DNA of 64,000 bases from Taxillus chinensis (Eukaryota > Streptophyta > Magnoliopsida > Santalales > Loranthaceae), in the NCBI GenBank assembly GCA_023512835.1, contig CM042092.1, positions 28,717,543 to 28,781,542 of the forward strand, given 5' to 3'. The position numbers and the translations under genes were made by a program. Below are positions 56,540 to 64,000 of this stretch, one piece after another (position 1 is the first letter of the stretch; the number at the start of each line of letters is the position of its first letter). The notes beneath the pieces were generated by a model, which did not search any database, had not been told where the DNA came from, and saw nothing but the letters and a program-made list of their open reading frames with translations.

Positions 56540-57053
56540 GTTGATTCGTCAGCGTTTGTTATCAGCTCAGAGCCGGCAGAAGTCTTATGCGGATCAGCGG
56601 CGGCGACCTTTGGAGTTTTCTGTTGGTGATCATGTGTTTCTTCGTGTTTCTCCACATCGTGGACATCGACGGTTTGGGCAAGGTTCCAAGCTATCTCCGC
56701 GGTTTATTGGTCCTTTTGAGATTCTGGATCGTGTGGGGCTCGTGGCCTACCGGTTAGCGTTACCACCGCGGCTGAGTCGAGTGCACAACGTGTTTCACGT
56801 GTCCCAGTTGCGGAAGTATCACCCTGACCCCACTCATGTGATTGATTGGGGGACATTGGACATTGAGGATGACATGTCCGTTGTTGAGGCCCCTATCCGT
56901 ATCCTAGATCGGCAAGAGAAGCTTTTGCGTGGTCGTGTTATTCCTTTGGTTGCGCGTCTGTGGCAAGACCGTGGCATTGAGGAGGAGACTTGGGAGCGTG
57001 AGTCCTTGATGCGGGAGCAAGATCCAGCGTTGTTCGAGGACGAACAATCTTAA
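56540..57053 (+). CDS. TEK-D integrase C-terminus and chromodomain-like segment
   Basis: The frame covering 56346-57053 continues the integrase with SYADQRRRPLEFSVGDHVFL, KLSPRFIGPFEILDRVG and LRKYHPDP, and ends in EAPIRILDRQEKLLRGRVIP, then WQDRGIEEETWERESLMR and a stop at 57053. This final block is the chromodomain-type module of Tekay/Del chromoviruses, thought to guide integration to heterochromatin by reading histone marks. The aromatic cage cannot be judged by eye. Confidence 0.85.
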
Positions 57054-57359
57054 GAGTGGGGAGGTGGCTGTTGGCCAAGGGATAGTGATGTGTTTTCTTG
57101 TATTCGTTGTGTATGATTTTGGTGTTTGTATTGTCTTTTAGACATGTGTTCATATTTGTGATGTGTTTTGAGATGTGTATTTGTGACATGCAGATATGTG
57201 TTATATGCATTATTGTGATGCATGTGGTTATGGATTATGGTGGTACCTTGTTATGTCTTGTTATGTGCGGTGCGCGATGTATGACCCATTTGGGTAGCTT
57301 GTGTTTGTTTTCCTCGTATGTTGTTTCTTTTCGAGGACGAAAAGTCTTAAGGGGGAGGA
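57054..57359 (+). other. TEK-D 3' untranslated region and polypurine tract
   Basis: About 300 bp, T/G-rich, homologous to the TEK-E 3' region. It ends AAAAGTCTTAAGGGGGAGGA directly before LTR start 57360. Confidence 0.9.
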
Positions 57360-58956
57360 TGTAATGACCCGTGTTTGTGGGATGTACGGAGTTAATCACG
57401 GATGCCTTGTGAGTGGAAATTGTTGGGTTTTAGGGAGTTTCCTTCCCACACACTTTAGCTAAAACACCTTGGATGTTGGTGCACAAGTTTGAGGTAAGAG
57501 ATGAGCCCAAGAGGGGACTTTTGGGAGGTGCATATGACAAGTGATAACGTGTATTTATGCCCTAGGAAGATGCTATGCATATACAGGCGATTTTAAGCTA
57601 TTTTGGCTAATCTTGGAGCTCACTTTTGATAGGGTCGATGGCCTCAAACAATTGGCGTGCAAAAACAAAAGTTTCTTAGAATGAGGTCCTCTACCTACCA
57701 CAGAAATTTCAGAGCATTTGGAGCTACACATGAATTCACCCATTTCACGTGCAAGCATATTTTTGCTTCTCAGACCTCTACAAGATGCAAGGAGGCTTGG
57801 GGTGAAGTTTGAGTGCATTTGGAGCTACACGCCAATTGGGAAATTGGCGTTCAAATTGGCGTGTAGGCATATTTTTGCATGGTTACCTTAGTTTTGTTAT
57901 TCTAATCATCTTTTCCCAAAGGACCAGGTTGGAATAGTGAGTATTTTGGTGTGTATGGATGCGAAAAGGTTGTAACTTGTGTAATCAAAACTACGTCGTT
58001 TTGATGCTAGGATTAACTTAATCAAAACTACGTCGTTTTGATGTTGTGTTGTCTATATAAGGAGGAGAAGCCTCTCTGTTTTAGGGTTAGGGTTTGTTGC
58101 TCCACCAATCGCAGAGAGAGAGAGAGAGAGAGAGGGAAGGAGAGCTCCCTGGTTGCCTGCCGGGCGTCTTGCGTGGGTGGTCGAGTCTCGTGGGTGGACG
58201 GCGTTCGGCGTGGGAACAGGACTATTGATGTGTTGTTGCGTCTTACTTGAGGTAGGGGTTCTGTTCTTCCTACCTCAAGTATGTTGTATGTTGTGTGCAT
58301 GATCGTGCTATCTGGCCTGAAGGGGCGGTTAAATCACTTTGCCTCGAGAGGCGGTTAAACCAAGGGCCTGAAGAGGCGGTTAAACTACTTTGCCTAAGAG
58401 GCGGTTAAAATCCGTGGCCTGAAGAGGCGGTTAAATTACTTATTTGAGATGTGGTTTGTTAGCCACAGGTGTGGGTCACGAGGTTACGCCCGTTATGTGA
58501 AATGCTTTATTTTCTTACTACCGCCACGTCACTACACCTGTGCACATGCATGTAGCCGCTAGGAGCATGGGAAGGGTTGGGGAGACTTGATCCCTACCGA
58601 AGCCGTGGTTGCTCACCCCTCCTACTGTGTTTGCTTGTTTTCCAGGGGACTTACAAGCGTTAGGTGGATACACCAAGGTGGAAGACCATCTTCATTTTAT
58701 TGCTCTTCGTGATGTAATTTTATGACTTATGTAACCCCATGGGGGAAATGTACTAAGAGACCGAATTGTAGTACGGAACATGGTTGGTTTGTGAACCTTT
58801 GAGGTTTGGAATTAAATAAAGATGTGGCTTGTTTGATTTATTATAATTGTTAATTTTGCTTGTGTGGCATCTAGTAATCCAACCCCGTTGCCCTCCGTGT
58901 GGGTGAATAGGGTGTCACGTACCGGTTTCCCCGAGTCGGAAATGCGGGGCATGACA
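57360..58956 (+). repeat. TEK-D 3' LTR
   Basis: 1,597 bp. It matches the 5' LTR except for a deletion corresponding to about 50885-51250. The junction (58244-58281) has become a 13-bp inverted repeat not found in the 5' LTR. The ATH-like block begins at TGATAACGTG (about 57542). Confidence 0.95.
57984..58095 (+). promoter_or_regulatory. TEK-D 3' LTR promoter, best-preserved copy
   Basis: Two intact palindromic boxes (57984-58005 and 58021-58042, core AAAACTACGTCGTTTT), TATATAAG (58054-58061), telo-box TTAGGGTTAGGGTTT (58081-58095), then a GA microsatellite (about 58112-58134). Confidence 0.7.
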
Positions 58957-58961
58957 TAATA

Positions 58962-61005
58962 AGTTTATGATTGTATTAAGGGTTTAGGTGAGTGTTTATT
59001 TCAACTCTCAAAGTTTTCTTATGTTATGCTCTATTATTATTATCTCTAATAATATTACGGGGCCTCCCCTTTAAAGACAACAAAAGCATGTTTTGTGGGC
59101 GGTTACTTTGGTTTGTCTCGGTGGACCTCTCCCATGACCTGCCTCCTCTAGTCTCCGCTTCTGCTATTTATACTAGCTAATTCTTTGTTGTGGAAATTTT
59201 ATTATCTAGCTAGTTTTTATTTGATTCTGGATGCACTCCTTTGGTAGCCATCTTCCAGAGGTTAAGCTTCCTCTGGTTTTTTGGCACACCTACTCTTCTA
59301 TAGTTGTTTTTTTTAACCTCCTTTTTTGTATATTTTGTTTTATGGTCAATAATTTTAGTGAACAAAATTTTTTTCAGCAAGGCTAACTGTGTTTCATCCT
59401 GGAGTCGGTGGTTGTTAGTAGGCCAGGTGCTTTGTGGCCTAGTCTTGTGACAAGTTGTGGCTCTTTGTTGCTTTCTATCTTCTATTTAGAGGTTAGGCTA
59501 TGTCTAGTTAGTCTTGCATCCTCATTTGTACAAGTGGTGATGTGAAGACCCTCTTGGCTCTATGTCACTTCTTTTTTTATTTAATTTAAATTTGGTTGTA
59601 GTTTTTCTGTTATTTACTTTCATCTTTATGGAGTTTGGCATCATGATAAGATCCACCTGTTGGTAGTGGCCATATTTTGGCTCTATCTTTGGCTATGGTC
59701 CTCCTTTCTTATTGTCATACAAGCTCGGTAGCTTAGGAGGTCTCCATTTTCTATCATCCCAACCTAGTGGAATCATTAGGTTGTTATTGCTTATATACTC
59801 CGATGTTTTGTGAGATTATATATTATTTTCTATTTTCCATGTTCCTATTATTTTGCTCATATACTTTGGTGGAAGCTATGTCCTGGTTGGTCTTGCATGC
59901 TCATTTTCGTAGGTGGTGATGTGAAGCCCTCTTGGCTTTGCGTTACTCTTTTTTTAATTTCAATTTAGCTCTAGTCTTTTCTGTTGCATGTTTTCTTCTT
60001 TATGGAGTTTGGTATTATGATAGGATCTACTTGCTGGAAGTAGCCATATTTTGGCTCTAGTTTTGGCTATAGTCCTCCTTTCTTATTGTGATACAGGATT
60101 AGTGGCTTAGGAGGTCTCCATCTTTTGTGATTCCAACCCGATGGAAGTATTGGGTTGTTGTTACTCACATACTTTGATGTCTTGTGAGATTATATTTTGT
60201 TCCATTTTCCTATCTACTTTGTGGTTCTTGGTTATTTATGTGTATGCAAGTTCATTTCCAAGGTGGTTTCACGGGATTCCCAAGTTTGCTATGCCCCTTC
60301 ATTGCCCTTTCTAGTAGTCACGCAGGTATCACAATCACACTATTGGGAGTTATTAGATCATTGGTTTCTGGTGGTGGATGTTGGGCGGGGTTTGTAGGCA
60401 CCTCCTGTTGGAGTAGTCGTTTATCTTTGACGGGAGGTAGTTGCTCGGTCCTTGCCATAAAACTCCTTTTCACATGGTTGCTTATTCGCCATTTTTCATG
60501 GGTAGTGTTTGGTTGGCGCCAACCCTTTTCCCTTCATGGCGAGTTAGTATAGAGGTAATTAGTATATGTATTATTATTGTTATCTAGTGGTCTTTGTTTG
60601 CTCTTTTTATAGTTTGTGAAGTGATATTACATGGTTGTATTTTTATTTTCATTGGGTCTTATATATAGTATGTAATTCTTTGTTTAGTTCTATATGCCTC
60701 TAGGGGTATTTTTCTCCTTTCCTTTTGTCTATGGTAGAATCTCTCATTGGAAGCTCGATTTAAGGGGGTGTTTACTGAGGTCTCAAGGGAGTTTCGTTGG
60801 TTTTTTTAAGCCCTAGGGGGTTTGTCCCTAGTTTTGCTATAATTGATGTACTCTTCTTTCTCTTATTATTAAAATTGTTGTTTCCCCTTAAAGAACGTTT
60901 CTTGATATATTAAGTTTTTTGCAAGATAGATGACATATTCAATATTCTATGTATACCGTTATATAAAACAGAGTAAGTTTGCCTAATTAAGATAGTAGAA
61001 TGGTT
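58962..61005. other. AT/T-rich sequence without a recognisable gene
   Basis: No ORF here resembles a known protein (the longest, 60184-60552, is hydrophobic and unconvincing). The only structure I see is the diverged tandem duplication at about 59485-60200. Near 60780-60895 the text (AAGCCCTAGGGGGTTTGTCC, then TTATTATTAAAATTG) has the flavour of a non-LTR retroelement 3' end, but there is no poly-A and I do not claim it. Confidence 0.4.
59485..60200. repeat. diverged tandem duplication, about 350 bp per unit
   Basis: Unit 1 about 59485-59840, unit 2 about 59870-60200. Shared anchors in order: GGTGGTGATGTGAAG-like, CTTTATGGAGTTTGG, GCCATATTTTGGCTCTA, GTCCTCCTTTCTTATTGT, GCTTAGGAGGTCTCCAT, and ATGTNTTGTGAGATTATAT. 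Clear but with many substitutions, so old. Confidence 0.75.
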
Positions 61006-61150
61006 GTGTCATGCCCTAGATTCAAAACACTAAGGACCGGTTAGTGACTCCTTATGTCATGCACCTAGAAGGTCAAGAGGTTAGTGGATGGCCACCTAAA
61101 AAAGGGCTCCCTCCTAGGTGCTCTCTCATGCTTATCATTTATGCATGTTG
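61006..61150 (-). repeat. Tekay-like LTR terminal relic
   Basis: TGTCATGCCCTAGATTC, then a stretch parallel to the ends of TEK-S and TEK-G LTRs (AGGTCAAGAGGTTAGTGGAT; compare AGGTCAAGGGGTTGGTGACT at about 45587). Only the last 145 bp or so are alignable. Confidence 0.5.
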
Positions 61151-62084
61151 GGCAACGGGACAAGTTAATTTATGTATATAGTTTTAGATTAGAAACGAAG
61201 TGGGCCCGTGAGCATTAAATGATAACTTATGTCAATTTCCAATTCTTTAAATAGGACTCGATCAACTCATCATGGAGGGATCTCGTGAACCACCATCTTC
61301 CAACATTGCTCCATTTGTTCTCACGCCCAAACCGGTTTCACGTAGCAGGTCCCGAAGAGATTGGGGAGGGAGAAATTGCAACTAGCATTGAAGATTTGGA
61401 TCGAGTTCAAGACCAAATATTTAATTATCGTAGCCTATTTTTCTTAAATATTTTCTATTTCTATTGTTCCAATTTTCCAAATAGATTTATGATTTTCCAA
61501 CCTATATAGGGATAAGTATTTTGTAATCGGTTTAAGATAAGACTTTGAATGCTTATTTTAAAATCATGTTTTAATATTTAATTTGGTATTTTTTATGTGC
61601 TATGAATTAATTCTCCATTTCTTTGATTTGTTGATTAAATATCTTAGTTGAGTATTGATTTAATAATTCATCGTGCGTTAATATTATATTTAAGTGAAAA
61701 GTTTTGTTTAGTAAAGAACAAAATAGTCTTTGAAAAATTAATTCGTAATTATCCGATTGGAATAAATTCATAATTTAATTGCATTCATGGTATCTTGATG
61801 CATTTAAATTATGATACCATAATTTATCTAATTTATATCTTGAGATAGTGATAAATAATATTTAAATGTGAAATTAAATCGGTTATATATTTAATTAATT
61901 GAATTTTTTAATTAAAAATCTTTGTTTTAATTAATTTTATTTCAAATAAAATTTTCTCTAATCTTATATATTTTTTTCATTAAACAAGTGGTTGAATTGA
62001 AATCCAAATCCAAATCCAAATCAACGCTAATTTTGGATATTGATATATATATATATATATTTCATGATATGTGATTCTGAATTT
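61151..62084. other. AT-rich stretch, nothing recognisable
   Basis: Long A/T runs and an (AT)n microsatellite at about 62043-62061. One short ORF (61285-61509) has no recognisable features. Confidence 0.5.
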
Positions 62085-63650
62085 TGTAATTCCTCCTATT
62101 GCCTCCTTTGGATTGGGTCGTCAAGGTTTTTTGCAAGCTGTCAGCTGTGTCTTACCGCCGTTTGCCGGCACTGGTAACTGTTCGTTTGGCTCGTGGATCG
62201 TCGACAACCTCTGTCGTGTCGGAGCCTCCCCAGTTCGTCGCTACGCTGCCGCGGCGGACTTAGCACCTCGTTTCGCCTTCTAGCACTGTTATTTCGGCAC
62301 CCTTTGTCACTGCTATTTCGGCCATCCAATCGGTGCCGAAATCGCCTATGTCGATGGGTCAACCGGTTGCAGATCCAACCTTAACGCTCCTCCTTCGACC
62401 TCTGCGCCTCCCACTCCACATCCTCCACGTGGCGCCGATGCCAGCTCAAGCCTTGATTTCCCCCAACCCGTCACAGCCTCCCCTCCTCACCCAAACCGTA
62501 CCTCTTCCACTCCTCCCCCTGATCCAAGCCACACCGCCTCGGCCGACCTCATCACTCCCTAGCCCATCCTGCTATAGTTAACCCAAGCCCCCTATCCCCC
62601 TTCATCCACTGGTTCAATCGGCCCTCCCCTTTCCCCATGCCCGGCCCCATCCCAGCCCATAACCCCCTTCTAACCTTGCCAACCCACACCTCCCTCCCTC
62701 CCTCCCCCTCGCCAGCCCAACCCCTTACCTGAGCCCCCACGACCCTCCAGCCCAAACCTAGCTTTCAACCCACCCGAGCCCACTCCCCCTTTGTTAAACC
62801 ATCACAGCCCACCGTAACTCCAACCTATCCCACCACCTCCCCCCTCTCTCATTAACCCTACCCAATCGCCCCCACCTTCGTTGGCATCCCTCCTTCTGGC
62901 CCGCCCTGTTCGCTGCTCCAACCTTTGATATCGTCCGATGGTTTGCTTACCTCTCACCCCATCGGTCCTGATCTGTCCGACCGATATTCTCCTTCCTCGG
63001 CAACGCCTCGACCCTACGCCGTTCTAGCAGATCTGTCCGGTCCTGCTCAACCCATGACCGTCCATCCAGCGGCCGACTTTTTGGCTCTCTCTGCCTTCTT
63101 TGGTGGTCCTTCTAAGCAATTGTCGGCTTTGGCATGTCCTTGGATGGAGTAGTTGATTTATTTTCAAACCATCGAAGAGTCAGTTTTAACTCTACCGGAG
63201 CCATGGTTTGGGATGCTGACGTCGGAGAAATGGTTGAAAGTGGAGGGAACAATTATTTTGTTACTCCGGTTATCCCTCGCTTCCCTCCAAGTCTGTACAT
63301 CGAGGCTTCTTTGGGTTTATTCCCCACGTGGAGTGCCTCCGTTCTGGCCGCGTCTGACGATGAGTCCGAATTTGATTTTATTGGTCAATCTCTTGAGCCC
63401 GATGTTTCTTCTGATGTTGAGCCTGATGAATTCTTAGCCAAACCCGCATCTGCTAATAATTTACGTCCCCTCCAATTTCAAGGCTTCAATGTTAAAAAAA
63501 AGGCGTTAATTTTCGCCTTCATTGATTTTTCCTTTTGGCTTACCGTTGTGATTCTATGTTGTTATGGCATTTTCTTACAAGGCAAGATCGTTGTACTTCT
63601 ATAATTTTATTAATAAAATTATTGCTACTGTTTGAAAAAAAAAAACAAAA
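62085..63650 (+). mobile_element. polyadenylated retroposon-like block, possibly LINE-derived
   Basis: An abrupt switch from AT-rich to C-rich sequence at about 62085. Pro/Ser/Leu-rich broken frames (for example 62333-62581 and 62925-63152), a final ORF (63134-63604), AATAAA at 63612-63617 and an A tract at 63635-63645 follow. The 3' end looks like a reverse-transcribed, polyadenylated RNA. The Pro-rich body and hydrophobic end are reminiscent of plant L1 ORF1 tails, but no DUF4283, endonuclease or reverse transcriptase is present. A processed pseudogene is an alternative. I found no clear TSD. Confidence 0.4.
63134..63604 (+). CDS. hypothetical protein, acidic with hydrophobic C-terminus
   Basis: 156 codons. 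The middle is acidic (AASDDESEFDFIGQSLEPDV), then QFQGFNVKKKALIFAF, and a C-terminal hydrophobic helix of about 25 residues that could be a membrane anchor. The stop is followed within 20 bases by a polyadenylation signal. Upstream in-phase coding is interrupted. No family recognised; possibly the end of a LINE ORF1 or of a retrocopied gene. Confidence 0.3.
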   Translation: MSLDGVVDLFSNHRRVSFNSTGAMVWDADVGEMVESGGNNYFVTPVIPRFPPSLYIEASLGLFPTWSASVLAASDDESEFDFIGQSLEPDVSSDVEPDEFLAKPASANNLRPLQFQGFNVKKKALIFAFIDFSFWLTVVILCCYGIFLQGKIVVLL

Positions 63651-64000
63651 AAGACATTCACAATAAGAGTTTTTACCTCGAATTTAATTAATCTTAAGGT
63701 TTCAAACAACATACCTTCCTCCACTTTGTTAGATGTCTCTCCCTTTCAAGAACGCAACAACAATGATTAGACAAATAGAGTAGGATTTTCCTCTCTCTCT
63801 ATCTCTCTCACTCACTCTCTCTCTCTCATAAACAAAATGTATACTGAAAATATGCTAGCATAGGGTCAACATTGACTAAAATACACCCACATCAACCCAA
63901 ATCAATCACCTATTCTCTCATTGACCAGTCACCCCACATCGACCAAGGAAAGTCGATCTAAATTCTTGTGTGGTTGATCCAAGCCACAACGACCACGTTG
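63651..64000. other. right flank, CT microsatellite, no gene
   Basis: AT-rich sequence with a pyrimidine microsatellite (CTCTCT with interruptions, about 63790-63829). Nothing else recognisable. Confidence 0.5.

Larger units (their letters stand above)
49985..58956 (+). mobile_element. TEK-D: complete Tekay/Del-type chromovirus (Gypsy)
   Basis: 8,972 bp flanked by TSD TAATA (49980-49984 and 58957-58961). LTRs 49985-51907 and 57360-58956, iMet-type primer site, gag, protease, reverse transcriptase, RNase H, integrase, a C-terminal chromodomain-like segment, polypurine tract. Gypsy domain order. The LTRs differ mainly by a 326-bp net deletion in the 3' LTR plus point changes. The coding region is complete in content but spread over several frames. 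Confidence 0.95.

Noticed and set aside
60184..60552. 122-codon hydrophobic ORF as a membrane protein gene
   Set aside because: T-rich sequence gives hydrophobic translations by chance; no start context, family likeness or supporting neighbours.

Overview
The window is a gene-poor, repeat-dense stretch of a flowering-plant nuclear genome, very probably a eudicot. The evidence is a stack of plant-type LTR retrotransposons from three lineages, with tRNA-iMet and tRNA-Asp primer binding sites, polypurine tracts, 5-bp target-site duplications (TSDs) and chromodomain integrases. I found no convincing host gene, tRNA or rRNA gene. The species cannot be named from the sequence. Nearly every reading frame is broken, mostly by one-base indels.

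Region by region. (1) 1-4470: minus-strand end of an Athila-like Gypsy element with a tRNA-Asp primer site, a 1.5-kb LTR and only one gag-like ORF (called ATH). (2) 4471-14348 plus 35606-35719: SIR-A, a plus-strand Copia element of SIRE/Sirevirus type. ATH sits in its gag. A same-family LTR (SIR-H) sits in its 3' untranslated region with TSD GTATG. (3) SIR-H (14349-14934 and 35045-35605) was split by minus-strand Tekay/Del-type Gypsy elements: TEK-G (14935-16415), which was itself hit by TEK-E (16416-18249 and 31104-34690). (4) 18250-31098: SIR-B, a complete Copia element with TSD AATAC, inserted into TEK-E. (5) 34690-35045: a patchwork rearrangement that removed the right ends of TEK-E and TEK-G and part of SIR-H. 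(6) 35720-45431: SIR-C, a minus-strand Copia copy inserted in SIR-A's 3' LTR and truncated in gag. (7) 45431-49398: SIR-F, a plus-strand Copia LTR plus gag, whose LTR is split by a Tekay-like solo LTR (45513-47825, TSD AAGAC). (8) 49399-49937: a Copia LTR scrap and a PIF/Harbinger transposase relic. (9) 49985-58956: TEK-D, a complete Tekay element with TSD TAATA. (10) 58957-64000: AT-rich sequence with a diverged tandem duplication, an LTR relic and a polyadenylated retroposon-like block.

The most interesting content is in the Copia family. Downstream of RNase H and a conserved noncoding spacer of about 1.7 kb, each of the three copies long enough to show it (A, B and C) carries an extra ORF of about 900 codons. 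This ORF ends in a Ulp1/C48-type cysteine protease domain with Ulp1-like spacing of His, Asp, Gln and Cys. The spacer carries polypurine-flanked stem-loops, one of which shows a compensatory base change between copies. A second theme is sharing of LTR promoter modules between lineages: the TEK-D LTR contains the U3 of an Athila-like LTR, starting at that LTR's exact terminus. A palindromic ACGT box and paired CACGTG elements recur in several otherwise distinct LTR families.

Frame status should be read with caution. The two LTRs of SIR-B differ largely by one-base indels, which hints at residual assembly errors as well as real decay.
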